Assembly: GCF_958295425.1 (NCBI RefSeq)
Contig: NC_081149.1
Span: 22,987,964-23,051,963 of the forward strand
Direction of reading: 5' to 3'
DNA from: Solea solea
Lineage: Eukaryota > Chordata > Actinopteri > Pleuronectiformes > Soleidae
DNA length: 64,000 bases
How positions within the stretch are numbered: the first letter of the stretch is position 1; each line of letters begins with the position of its first letter. Of the stretch, positions 44,046 through 57,435 are shown piece after piece. A model generated the notes under the pieces. That model did no database searches and had not been told where the DNA came from. It saw nothing but the letters and a program-made list of their open reading frames with translations. The position numbers were made by a program, and so were the translations under genes.

Positions 44046-47000
44046 ATGAGGAGGGGAGGGGAGGGAGCTGTTGGTGTGAGTGAGTGTGCATTTGTGCATT
44101 TGCATCTGTACCATTGGGGGAAGGGATGCATAGATTTGTTGGTATTGTAAAAGCTCCACAGGTCTCATGTGCACATTTACCACCTTTGTGTCTCTTATGA
44201 AAAGAAGGTTCCCCACATTTCAGAATGCACGACTCTGAGTGGACGAGTTTCGCAGAACTGCGTTTAGCTCCGCCGATCAAAAAAATAAATATATACACTA
44301 TATAAGTGCTAAGTGTCAAGTGATTGTTTACAGCCTCTCGTGTTCCGCCTCTCGGGTGTGCTCGCCTGGTGATTTGAGCCACAGAACCCAGAAGCAATAT
44401 TAGCTGCTTCTGCAATTTGTTCAGAGCTTTAGAGGGGAGAGGCCGTCAAATTGCATAGATAAATATGTTGAATAATTAATGCGGCGCATAGTGGGGAGCT
44501 GTTTGGGAGCACACCAGAGATTGTTGGTGATGCCTGTGTAGCCTCATAGACAGACTGTCTGTTGTAGATGAGTGTGTGTGTGTGTGTGTGTGTGTGTGGG
44601 TCTAAACATTACAACACTTACTCTCATCTTCACAATCAATCCTGCATGTGTGAGTCCGCTCTTATAAGGAGTTTGTGATCTGAATTTTTTTACACCGTCC
44701 TCCACAATAAGTGTTTTTTTAAAAAAAAACAAAAAAAACCCCTGCTTTCACTTTGCCATCGTCAGACATGATTTAAGCTGCTACTTTAAAAAACTAATTC
44801 CTTGTAATACCTCATAATACGTACCTATTCTATAATCCCGCGGATCTATACAAGAGTGTCAGCGCTTAATGGTCGAAGGATTAATCTGAGGATTTCTCTT
44901 AGACGACACATGGGAAGGGAAGGAGTCAGAGGAGAGAGAGAGAGAGAGCGGCGGCCGGACGGGCCACCAGGACAGTTAAGAGCTGTAAGATGTTAAATCC
45001 CGCAGGAAGTGAGACGTAGGGGAGTTGCTCCATCTCTCCCTCCCTAATGCTTGTCTAATGTGAGAGCTTATAGTGAGCAGAAAAGGAGGAAAGACTTGTA
45101 AAGACACAGGGATTTGAGATCTCGGGCCTTGCAACGAGCACAAAGGTACGATCAGGCTACAGCCTCGGAACATTTTCAAACCAGTCCTTCTCTGTCTTTT
45201 CTTTCTTTTTTATCCCTCTCTACACCCTCCCCTTCCCTCCCTCCCTTTGAAAAAAAAGTGTGGTATTTCACATGCAGAGGTGTTTAGAATAATAGCAGGA
45301 ATCACTTCTTTCATGTAGTCTCTTTTCAGTGCAGAGGAGCGCGCGGCGGTGTTCTCCACCGTTTGATTCCGGGGCCTTGAAGATGCGAGGGCAGAGGGAT
45401 GTGAAGACTGCTTATCTCTTCCTGACACAGCCAATCATGTCGTAGAATGACAGTCCGAACCCAGCTGATACCCCCCCTCCCCTCCTCTCCCCTCTCCCCT
45501 CCCCTCCCCTCCTCCTTTTTTCCCCCTTCCCCGTTTTCTCTCTCTCTCACACGCACAAACAAACTGCTTCTATCCATTTCTTCTCTCTCATCTCTGTAAA
45601 ATTACACACTCTTCTTCTTTTTTCCACTTGCCTGACATTTCCCTCATTTCTCTGCCTCTCCTCGCCGCCTTTTCTTTCTCTCACTTGTCATTTTGCCTTC
45701 ATCTGTCCTTTTCCGCCGTTCCCATGGCCATGAAAACCCAAGTGCGTGCTGCACCTTTTTCCTCTCCTCCCCTCCTCTCTCCTCTCTCCTCTAAACCTCC
45801 ACCTCTATGTCTGTTTTTCACTCTCTTTTCTCCCTCCTTGCCTCCTGATTCCTCTCATGTGTGCAGCATGGGGGCTCGAGCTCGCAGCGCTGCGGGGGCA
45901 GCAGCCCTCTCTCCCCCCCCTCACATGCATGTGTGCAACTGTGGCACTCGCTGATAAACACGGGGACAGTGAAGCTCACATCTCCCACTTCCTTACTCGC
46001 ACTCAGTCAGGGGTTCCAAGCGTTGGAAGAAGGAAGAAGGGGGGGGGGGGCAAAAAAACAAAACTTTATTGCACCCTAGCGCGCAATGACAAAATGACTA
46101 TTCATGTAAGCACGGCAGTCCGTCTCTCTCTCCCTCTCTCTCCGCTTGCTGCTGCTGACTGCAGATACCGTTGGTGTGGCAGAAGAAGCTGCGAGTGGAG
46201 AATATTTACGACACTGGAAACAACAGCAGTTTCACCGTGGCGTTGTCTTCGGTGTCATTAAAGGAGATTCACACCAATTAGTGAGGATTTTCCTACAATA
46301 CAGAACAAAAAACACCCGATTTACAATTTTGGGATGAATTGCTCACAATATAAATGTACGTAGTGATTTTACTCTCGTAATATCTGCGCGCGGCATCTAC
46401 AGGGAGAGCTTTCATCATATAGTGAATGTGCACTGATTGATTTCTTTTTTTCAATCCACAGACAAATAATCAGGCAACTAATTGATTTGTCGTTTCGGTG
46501 GTTTTTCAGACAAAGAGACGTTCTCTGGTCTCTGCCTCTCAGAAGCACTCGCTGCTTCTCTCTGTCGTGTGTAAACAGATTATCTTCTGCCTCTCGATTA
46601 CTGCTCAAACAAAACAAAACATTTAAAGATGTCACACATTAAGGCTTTTTTTTTTTTTTACATTTTTGACTAATGGGGGGGTGGGATGTGCAGATCACAG
46701 ATAAATCACCCGTCGCAGTCCCAGTATTTGTTGATTTGTTGATTCAGTCCCAAAAGAGTTGGATCTCTTTCTCCTTTTCTCTCTCTTCTCCTCTCTTGCA
46801 GGACCTGGACAGTTTGAGCAGCTCATGAAAACACCACCCTTCCCTCCAGCTCTCTCCTGCTGTATAGCGTGAAACAGAGAAACAAGGGAGGGGGCGGGGG
46901 GCCGAAAGCAAGAAAGAGATGAGAGAGAGAGAGAGAGAGACGGTGGAGGGGAGTGAGGTGGCGTGGCTGTTTGCTCCCGTCTCGACCACGGGTATTCTTG

Positions 47001-47675
47001 GGTTGATAATACAGATGTCGATGTTATTGCTTGAGAATACGCGTAGCTGAGCGGAAGCCATCCTCGTCGGCAGCGACAAACCTTTCTCCTCCCGATGTGA
47101 AGCAGAGCCTCCATGGTGATGGTAATCCTCTCCTGAAGTCCTGCTCGTGGTCCTCAGACTCACCCCCCGTTCCTTTGCCCAGCGTCCTCTGCCTCTGCAG
47201 GAAGTAAGATCCTTCCAAGCGTGCATCACACACCTTTTTCACTCTGATTGTTCATCCGCTTGACAGATGCCCTTATCAGAGTGCATGGTGAAGAGGGGAA
47301 TCCAATAAGTGCACATGGTGTAGGGGCGGGGAGGTGCGGTGTGTGTCGAGGTTAGGTGGGGGGAGGGGGGGGAGGCTTGGGCCCCCACGATGGCAGGAAG
47401 ACACAACTCTGCACGACAGGACAGAGGGTCCAGCAGTCACACCAGCTCCTGTGGCTCGCCATGTATAAGGTCACAGTCAAAGAGCAAATCCAATATCCAG
47501 ACAGGCTGGCGGGCAGGTAGGGGCATGGGCAGGAACACATTTAGAAAGTAAGAGATAAATCTACGTCTACTCTCAGCTGTTCTCCAGGCTGCCAGCAGCA
47601 CGAGGGGCGGGTGGAGACGCAGGGACGAGGACAATAAAGGAGACAAACAGGGAGCAGCAGACAAATATATACGTG

Positions 47676-47693
47676 TGTGTGTGTGTGTGTGTG
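47676..47693. repeat. (GT)n microsatellite
   Basis: Nine units. Confidence 0.85.
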
Positions 47694-50589
47694 TACGAGG
47701 GCAGAGAGTAACTAAGTACATTTACTGTCCAGACTTTTACTAAACTGATCCTTTCAGCTCAATAAACCAGAACAAGTGTCTTTATGAAGTTTTATTTCAC
47801 ACACTGGGTAGTTAGTTAGTTAGTAGTTAGGTAGTTAGTAGGGTGAGTCGGTTGTAAACGTACACATATGAAGGTTAACATATAACAAAAGGGCTTTTGA
47901 GATTGTCTATTTGAGGATAAATACGATACTACACAAAAAACCTAAATGCCACGGTCAATGTTAATTTAATAAATCATTTTATGGGCTTTTCTTTTTCTTT
48001 TTTATATGATATTTGTCACATATTTGGAGCTTTGTGTTGTTGAAATGACAAATACTAACCTCAGCCTGTTATTGGACTCTTTGTGTTATGGGTATCAGTG
48101 TCAGACACAGCTACTTCCTGCCTGTATCTCACTACACATCAGTGGTAATTATTGTATCTACAAATTGCTCTTGTGTTTCATGTGTGATGCATATTTTCAT
48201 ACGTTGAATATGAAAATATTCATAAATGCAATACACTTTTAGTGCAAAGCATCTCGTCACGTCTGTGACTCTTATTATTCAGTGACAGTAATCCAGACTT
48301 TACATTTTAGTCTCAGATTAGAGGACTTCTCATCACTGCCTCATAATTCCAATCCGAACACACTGCGATACAAGGTTTTTGACAAATATTTAGATTCAGT
48401 GTAGATAAAGGCACAAACACGTGATTCTACTATAAATTAAAGTCTATATTGCTTATCTTTATGGCCAATGTATAGTTTATAATGAATCTAATCCCAGTCT
48501 GCAGGTTCTCTGGACTATGGGAGGTATAGCCGGACTAACCAGAGTAAAAAAAATACACGCTTAAATTGTATATTTGCATCAAATGGCAGTTAAGTCAGTG
48601 TTGGTGTGTGAGGGCATAAAGAATGAATAACATCGCAATCTAAACAAGAGCAGGTTGTGAAGATCACAGCCTGGAGCAGGAGGTGACAAGTGTTTTTCTT
48701 TTGTTTTGGTTGTTTTTTTAAAACAGCCCATTTTAGACATTTGCATATTTGAGGCAAACACGATGTATAATAAATAAGTGCAGTTTGCGAGAGTAGCCGG
48801 ATTAAGCACATAATGCGTCCAACTGTCACGCCGTGGTAACAGTAATGTGTTTAAAGTCTGTGTTATACAGAGAATCGTCTCCTGTTCTATTGACTGGAGG
48901 ATTTTTGAATTTCTAAGGCAGAACTATTATGTTTGTTTTAGAAGAATGTTTAATCAGCTCCACCTCAAACATAGTATTAGTATTAAAATATACAAATTGG
49001 CCAAACTATAATAAGCACATAATATATGTTAATGTAATTTACACCAAAGGGATCGACTTGCTGCATAACTGTTACTTTTAATACCTTGAAGCCAATTTAG
49101 TGTTCTCTTTACGTTGTATTGCTACTTTTAATAAAGAAATGAATCAGACGAATAACTTGTAAATAACCAGTGTGTCGAACAAATCACGTGTCAAGGCATG
49201 TTTTAGAGCCGGAATATTACATTTATTCAGTCACAACACTTCCCCCACCCCCATATTATTTGTTATTTTAGTGATTTACTTCCCTCATCTGTAAATGCCC
49301 TGTGGGGTTATCAGAATGCTCCATTTCCCCACTCTGGTGTACTGTACTTTTCAGGGAATGGGATCATATTAGTGTTATTGTAATGGGGTGTAATAAGATT
49401 ATTCAAATCCCTCTATTTCACAGTGGGCAAATGCGATGCTGACGCTCGTCCATGTAAAAGGGCCTTTTGACAGAAAATGTGTCTCCGTGCTAAACCCTGG
49501 AAATTCCCGGCCAAGAGGATTCTCCACGCCGTCCCCTAGAGACTCCACTCACATCAGCCCCACTGTCTCTCTGTCATTATCCGTGTGTGTGCGTGTGTGT
49601 GCGCGCAATATTTCTGTCTCTTCTTCCTCACAGCAATTAAAGATCCAATTGATTTCCCTGCCTAGACTGATTACCTGCTTCACTAGTTTGGCTTTTCTAT
49701 GATATCTGATTAATACTGGAACTATATACAGGGAGGCGTCACGTGAACGTGAATGGCTGACACTGTTACGTCTTTAAGGGATTAATGACTCGCCAGAAAC
49801 TTTCATTTCAACACATTTGCTAATTGAGCAATCGTTTATACAAGAGTTCATGTGTGAGATTGTCCTGTTTTCTTTTTTAAAAAAGATCTTGTTTGACAGC
49901 AAAATGAATCCTTTCAGGTCTATAACAAAACAGGACATGGCATCTGTGGCCCTGAGAAATAATTATATGTCAGGCTTTTCAAACAACCTCTCTGAGGTTA
50001 TTGAAAGATCAACCGAAAAGTTTTTTTTTTTCTTAAGGCCAGGTCATACTTTCCGCCTTACACATCCACATCCACATCCACGGCCGCTTCGCGTTTCCAC
50101 AAGTTCGTACTGAACGGAGGATCCGTGTCAGTCTGGCAGCCCATGCACATGTTCTCAAGTCTCGTTTTCCATTGCCGTTGGAATATTTGTTTACTTATAT
50201 TCTTTATTTGTTCTAATAATAATAATAATAATGATAATAATAATATTATTAATAATAATAATAGCTTCTGTCAGGCTGTACACTGAGAGGTGTAATGCTG
50301 CCTTCCATAGTTTGAAGATGATCTTCACCAGTACTGGTGCACTCACTCATATATGACCCTAAGCTTTCAAGTTTCCATGGTTACCATCGTTTTTGATGTC
50401 TCTATTAAATAAAGAAATTAAAGTCTGACACCAACCGGACGATAACATCTACAGGAAGCATGTGCAGTCGTCATGTTTGGACGCGTAACGGTCCTCTGCG
50501 CACATATGGACGTCCACAGTAGGACGTCTCTTAGACTGTCATACTTTACTTTGTCATACATTAAGACTTAAATCATATTCTGTTTATGG

Positions 50590-50890
50590 TACATATTTAG
50601 CTGGCACAGAGCAATTTGATCTCAAGTGGGCCAGACCAGTAAAATAATAGCAAATAACAGCAAGAACTCCAATTTTTTCCCTTTGTTTTAGGAACAATCT
50701 GACATTCCTTGATTAAAATGTGTGCGATTCTGACCATATTATTCCTAAGTTTACCGTTTAAAGGTGTCTGGAACAGAAAAATACAGTATTTCAAATTATG
50801 ATTAGATTTTAATCATAACAAATTCAACCAGCGGGCCGGATTGGACCCTCTGGTTCTGGCCGGTGGGCCTTACGTTGGACACCCCTGGTG
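50590..50890. repeat. hAT-type dispersed repeat end
   Basis: Contains tcaagtgggccagaccagtaaaataatagcaa and ends gcgggccggattggacc…ggccggtgggccttacgttggacacccctg. The closing words (ttgacacccctg type) are those of a very common vertebrate interspersed repeat. No coding. Confidence 0.65.
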
Positions 50891-51643
50891 TTAAGCTTAA
50901 ATTTTAAAGGATGTTTTTCTTTTTTATCTATTATATTTATTGACTGATTTTTCAAAAGTCAACTCCCCCAAACCCAAACACAGACACACACACAGGGACG
51001 TGGTGAATAACCAGAATAATAATAATAATACGAGTCATTTATAGAAGGACAAATCTATAGAAGTCGCCTATAAAAGCAACCAATAAAAAGCACGACAGTG
51101 GAAACAAACATAAAAAACCTCCAAAGTAAGAATACCAGTGTAATTAAAATGAGTTCAGACACTGGAGTAAAGGACTCTAAACTGTTTCCCACTTATGCTA
51201 ACACATTTTATGTCATTTCCTCCAATTAAATGGTTCAGTTTCGTGTCTATTTACCAACCTTCCACTAAACCAGGGTTTTCAACTTGCACCTGATCGTGTC
51301 GTAGAATCGGCACAAACATGAATTTACCAGTGGCACGAAAAAGCAAACGATAGTTGAGGGCAGTCCCTCTGGTCCACCCTCTGGGCACCTTGAATTTCAT
51401 GAAAATCAATAAAATACGTGTTTTTATTAAATGCCGCAGGACGTATTAGTTTGAGTGTGAGTGGACAGACCAACCGTGGGGCCGTTTCTGAAGGCCATCA
51501 GGCTAACGTGGCTAAAAGCAACATGCAGCTACTCCAGTGACCTGCAGCAAGTAGGATAATAACATCTGTTTCCACACATATTCAAATGCACAGCGACATT
51601 ATATTTACGAGCTCGCCCATCGACGTCAGAAAGTAACATGTAA

Positions 51644-51665
51644 CACACACACACACACACACACA
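51644..51665. repeat. (AC)n microsatellite
   Basis: About 11 units. Confidence 0.9.
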
Positions 51666-51862
51666 TACATAATAACCGCAGCGCTAAAGCAAACACAGAC
51701 AGTAGATGCTGAACCAATAAGTACATCTTGGTCTTGGCCATGCAGCGAGAGCAGTAATTTCACCCTTAATGAGTCACTCCATTACAATTACCCCGTAATA
51801 TTTATCCGGACCAACAAAAGGCCTGATGCACACAGGGGCTGCTGCAGGGACGTGATGGTTCG

Positions 51863-51900
51863 ATGGATGAATGGATGGATGGATGGATGGATGGATGGAG
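51863..51900. repeat. (GGAT)n tetranucleotide run
   Basis: About 8 units of ggat, then ggaggga. Confidence 0.9.
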
Positions 51901-52216
51901 GGAGAAAGGGTGCTGCAGGTATAGGAGCATGGATATGAAAGGAAGGAAGGGAGGGAGGGTGTGGTGGAGGAGGGAGGAAATCACAGTGCAATAAGAGCCC
52001 TCTCATTAGGGTCTGTCTTTATCACTGTGCAGCTCCTATGAGACGTGGCAGATGAGAGGAGGGAACAGAAGGCCAGGAGGAGAGCAGGGCTCAGATTAGG
52101 ATCCTTATTGCTATGATAATCACTGTTTGTCATCCACTGTGCACATTTCACACCTGTGGTAAATGCAGATGGGTTAGTTAGTTAGCGCCAGGGTCGTATC
52201 ATTCCTTATCTGTGCC

Positions 52217-52280
52217 TGTGTGTGTGTGTGTGTGAAAGCATGTGTGTGTTTGCAAAAAAGAATAAAGATCACAGCTCACA

Positions 52281-52318
<38 letters not shown>

Positions 52319-52390
52319 CAAGAGAGTGCAAGAGGGAAAAGATAACTGTGTGCAGGCGTGTGCAGTGTGTGTGTGTGTGTGTGTGTGTTT
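52217..52390. repeat. cluster of three (TG)n microsatellites
   Basis: (TG)n at about 52217-52234, 52284-52318 and 52364-52388, separated by 30-50 bp of non-repetitive sequence. Confidence 0.9.
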
Positions 52391-55210
52391 CTGTGGCGCA
52401 CGGAGGGGGGCGCACGTGAACGCTACAGTGGACACTGTTAGAATGAACAAATAGATAAAGATAGAATTAAATAAATAAGTAACAATCACATGCATTGCTC
52501 TCGGTGCCTGGCAACCGGATCTCTGCGTTGCCTTGGAAACAGTTGCTACAGAATGTGAGGTGATTGGCAACCGTGACAACGAGGAGGGAATAACATTTGA
52601 CCCCGCTTGCTGACGAGGGGAGGTGAGTCGGGGGGGGTGGGGGGGTTGAGTGTGTGTGTGTGTGTTGGGGGGGGGGTTAGTAGACAGAAGATGGTATCAG
52701 ACATGGGTGTATTTAGAAATTCATCCTGTGGAGCTGCTTTACTTTCACTCCATCCTTGACACACACACACACACACACACTAGTATGTTTTTAACATACC
52801 AGAGCTCATGCCAGCTCAACTCACACCCTGCCACCCACCACACACACACACACACACATGTTACACACACACCACTTTTCCCATCACGTGTAATATGGTT
52901 GACGCCATATGTTTGAGACTCCATGAAGGTTTGACTTCATGGCCGTTCGCTGTATTTATGATCCAGTAACGACGCGCACGCCTGTAATCAGGGAGGCATT
53001 GTTAGCTCCTAAAGCTATACTGTGTGAAACAGGAGGCAGTGTGTGAAATCACAGCCAACTCCAGCACCACGAGGAGAAACGCTCCCTCTCTCTCTCTCTC
53101 TCTCTCACTTTTCTTTTTCTTTCCATCCCTCTCTTCCTCTCTTCCCCCTCTTCCTCTCCGTCCCGCTCTCTTTCTGCCTGGCTAAACTAATAAGGTTGTG
53201 ATTAATGGTCTGCTAATTGCTGTAATCTCAGTTAATTAGAGTAGAGATTCTTCAGTGGTGGAGTGCTTAGGGAAAGATGCATGTTGCACTGATGTGAAGG
53301 TACAGTGCTGACAGAGAGGAGCCGTGCACTCTCAGGCTGAACACTGTGCTATAGTACTATCTTACTCTCAAGGCTCGGCACACAAAGGCGTTCACACGAG
53401 GCTTCAGAGGCTTTTCAAACACGACGTCGCTGATCGCAGAGATATTCTACACTGGAATACTTTGTTTGTTGTGGAAAATAATTTCTATTCAAACCAAAGC
53501 GGGGCTGCAACAAATAAGCTCGTCGCTGATTAGTCTCTCATTTTCTTTCTTTATGGAGCTCAAGGGCAACTGTTGAGAGCACATGACTTTAGTAACTTGC
53601 AGATAGGAGCAAATGTTTGGAATATTATGCTGATTTTGAATCTATAATCTATAATTTCATATTATTGACACAACCACTATAAGATGTGATCATATACATC
53701 ATATATATATATACACATGTACCCTGTGTTATTTATCTGCCGGAATCACATTTATCAACAACTAATTCATAACATCACATAAATTAGGAATAATAATAAG
53801 GAAATATAGCCCCAGTGGGATTACATTAGCTATTAATACAATAGAAGTGATGTTAATTAATGTATCTGGCAAGACGCTAAAATGCTGAAACGGAACATAA
53901 TCGGGGGAAAAACACTGTATTAATTAGCGACATATAGAGTTTGCGTTCTGTTAGAAATGTCTGACGTGCTTCATCATTGTCACCAGCTCTTTGTCTGTTT
54001 TCATACATAAAAAAAACCCCACAAAGATATTGAATTTGAAATGAGAAATAAAGTGTTTTTATGGCAGTTTCGTGCTCAATTGAACATCCCTGAATATCCT
54101 CTCTCAGCAAAAAGCAAAAAGAACGCAGAACTCCTCTTCCCCTCCGTTCACTCTCTAAGATAAATCAGTAAATATGTTGACATATTTTTACATATTTCAT
54201 CATCTTTCTTGTTTGATGCCTCACACACACACACATTATTGACCTTTCTCAAACTCATCCGTCCAATAGATATTTCAAAAATTCCCATTGAAAATCCAAG
54301 ACTAAATATAGACGACACCATAAACCACCTTAAACTGTTTAAAATGACGAGCAAGACATCTGCAGTCTTTTGTTTGAAGTCGTGGCGCAGTCATAAAAAC
54401 TGTGATGCATTTGAAACTTTGAATATTTGACTTAGAGGGAAAAAAACACAGATGCAGGATTTACACGGAGCTTTTTACAACAAGTGCCTTAACTCATTTA
54501 CCTTTAATTGTTTGGTGTTCTATGTATGTATGTTTTATGTATTTATGTATAATAATAATAATAATAATAACAGTAATAATAATAATAATAAAAACCTGAA
54601 TGGCAAACCGTAATTAAGAAACAAACAAAGAAAAAAAGAAAGAAACAAAGAAAGAAAAGGATAACACATCAAGCAGCACTGAGCTTGTGTTTAAAGAGAT
54701 ATTAGATCAATGTCAAAAGTAGATTAAAAAAACTATAATAATATGCAAATATCTAAGAAATTGCTAATAAAAAGGATAAAAATGACATTTAAAAAAACAA
54801 ATTCAAAATAAATAAACGATAAATCAATTAAAAACCCAAATGAGTGCAATAGTAGCTCCAAAATTAGGATAAAGCACAAGATTAAATGAGGTTATTGTCA
54901 AATATACAATAAGAAACAGGTTCTCTGTGCAATGAAATTCTTTAAAAGAGTTAAAAGTCAAAAGAAATAGATAAATAGTTCAAATAGATAGTTTAAAAGT
55001 AATAATAACACACAATAATGGCAGTATAACTAGAAATGCAATAGAAAGGAAATAGACATCTGTTATACACAATGATAATAATGATAATAAGAAAATAAGG
55101 AATGATTCCAAAACAAATACAGTTAAATGATGTGATCTAAATATGGCATTAAGTGTTAGACATCGTATAAAAGTGGAGTCAACTGATGCCACAACCCAAA
55201 ATGATCCGTG

Positions 55211-55560
55211 GCGTCTGTGGTCAGCTGATCTCCGCGGCCTGGCTGGACACGTATGGGGTTAAGAGTTCAACGATGCAGTCCGGCTCCAGGCCATGGATTG
55301 TCTTCAAAGTGAAACCAGTGCAGTGCTGTTAAACCTAGAGTGATGTGACAGGACCTCCTGGATGCAGTTAAAAGTCTGTCTGCAGACTTGTGGATTCATT
55401 TTAGCTGTGAAGTCAAGTGTGAATTTAAACAGGTTAAATAAGAAGAGAGAGTTACAATAGTCCCGGCGTGAAGATATCACGGCGTGTACAATCCTCTGTG
55501 TCGCACGTCTAATCTTTAATGTGTTTCTTAGCTGATATATCTTAGCCTTTAATGTATTTG
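55211..55560. repeat. degenerate dispersed fish repeat
   Basis: Words such as ctccaggccatggattgtcttcaaagt, gtgcagtgctgttaaacctagagtgatgtga, ctcctggatgcagttaaaagtct and gagagttacaatagtc recur, by my recollection, as an interspersed family in many fish genomes. Class not determined here. Confidence 0.5.
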
Positions 55561-55590
55561 CTGCGTTTTTGGAAAAGTGTATGTGTGTGT

Positions 55591-55620
55591 GTGTGTGTGT
55601 GTGCGCTTCAGTCTTTGACC

Positions 55621-55662
<42 letters not shown>

Positions 55663-55991
55663 GTCTGCCTGGTGTGTCTTTCTGAGTGTGTCTTCAACTG
55701 AGAGGTGTGAAGACTGGAGCCTCAGCCCCGAGGACATACATGTACCCTGTCACACACTTACACACACACACACACACACAAGCAGTGACGCACACATTAC
55801 ACACAGACACACACACACACACACAGAGCAGATGTGGCAGTGTGGAATGCACATGTAGCCCGTGTCACGCCTCTGACAGTGAGGTGGGCCTCAGGTAACC
55901 CGGAGTGACAGCTAGGTGTCTGCAGGACGCTGTCCAGACTCGTGAGGAGCGGCACAGCTGGACTGCCTCCCAGATGTGGCAGGAGTCATCA

Positions 55992-56023
<32 letters not shown>
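55591..56023. repeat. cluster of (GT)n and (CA)n microsatellites
   Basis: (GT)n at 55580-55603, then (CA)n at 55626-55661, 55758-55780, 55808-55825 and 55993-56023. Between the last blocks ccagatgtggcaggagtcat / ccagatgtggcagcaggagtcat is repeated on both sides of the (CA)n, a local tandem duplication of about 60 bp. Confidence 0.9.
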
Positions 56024-56025
<2 letters not shown>

Positions 56026-57195
56026 AGATGTGGCAGCAGGAGTCATAACACAGAAGGCCACAGCTGTTCACGTGTCAGGAGAGAGGAAGACCAGCTCTGA
56101 TGGTGCTGCTGGTCAAACATGGTGGAATGAAGGGGAAACTGGGGTTAAATCGTTGTGACGTGTCGTTGCCAGTCAACAGAAACACTGACATATGAATTTG
56201 TGTGCACCTAAAACGCTTTTCTTGACTTGTTTCTCTAGTTTGTGGAGTTGTGTGGGTGTAGAATGGAATAGATTGTGCATGGAACCACACAAACTTATGG
56301 ACCCCCCCCCCCCCCCATCCTCCCCTCCCTTTTCTTTTTTCTTCTGACGCCTCCACACACACCCCCACACACACAAACTGGGACCTGGCATCGGCTGCAC
56401 TGCTGCCCATTCCATTCTCACTGCTTTACATCTTTACATTGGTCCCAGCAGTGTTATGCAACGTGGCACGAGGTTGAATTTTAAAATTCAGCCTTGCAGG
56501 AGACGGGTCCTGTCCGCTGGTATTTGGGGAAGTTTTAAGACGGCGCGCTCAAACTCCTTCCTGTGATCGCACAAAAAAAAAGTATTTGTTTGGAGAACTG
56601 TAGTGATTTATCAGCCCGTGAATAATAATAAAAAAAACTAAAACCTCTTCTCTGGCCTTGGAGCTGGTAGATGGTATCATGTCTGCCATCTGGTGTTCAT
56701 TGTCAGAACAACACCTTTAAGGTCGACTGGAAACTTACAGTCACTATCATGACCCTTGAATATATATTAATGCTTTAATTCATTATTATTCATTATATCA
56801 ATGTGTTTTTCTTCATTTATATTTTTTTTTTAAATTAATTTTGTGTAATTTTTTGGCGTTACTCACGTTACCTGTGTTATTCTGCTGTATTTTAATGAGT
56901 CTGACCTCCTGCTGTGTCTCTCTGTCTAATTCCCATCACCTGTGCTGGTTTTCTTCCACAGCCACGCCCTCTGCGGTGATTGCCGTGGTTGTTTGCACCT
57001 GTTTCTCAGCATCCGCTCAGCTCACAGTAGAAAGTCTCCACTCACTGTTTCTCTGGCAGCTATATTATCTTGTTGTTGTTGTTTTTTTGACCGTCTTTAA
57101 TAAGTTTTAGCTCAGTGTGACTCTCTGTTCTACTACTGACCCTGGCATCACTTCACTGTATTTGGATTTTTGCCTGAACTGTCCTTAATTGTGAG

Positions 57196-57435
57196 TTTTG
57201 TCCTCTCTTTTCACCATGATAGATTAGATAGAGCTGTTTCTTTGCTACATTAAATAATAATAAAAACAGAAAACAGAATAGTTTTTGGTTTATCGGAGAA
57301 AACAAGACATTTGAGAAACACTGATCAACATTTTCTGACATTTTATGGACCAAACGATTACTCGATGAATCAAGAAAATAACCGACAGGTGAATTGATTT
57401 GTGAAAATAATCGTTAGTTGCGGCCCTAATAAACA
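57196..57435. repeat. dispersed repeat with CGTTAGTTGCGGCCCTAA end
   Basis: aaacgattactcgatgaatcaagaaaata…aaaataatcgttagttgcggccctaat is the standard end of an abundant fish repeat. A partial reverse end (gcggggctgcaacaaataag…tgattagtctctcattttc) lies at 53505-53545. Confidence 0.65.

Noticed and set aside
45861..45955. Short GC-rich frame MGARARSAAGAAALSPP…
   Set aside because: Alanine/proline low complexity ending quickly; no donor or homology.
47100..47230. Minus-strand exon-like stretch RQRTLGKGTG with a gtgagtc donor
   Set aside because: The acceptor is poor and the exon length breaks frame; overlapping frames all look arbitrary.
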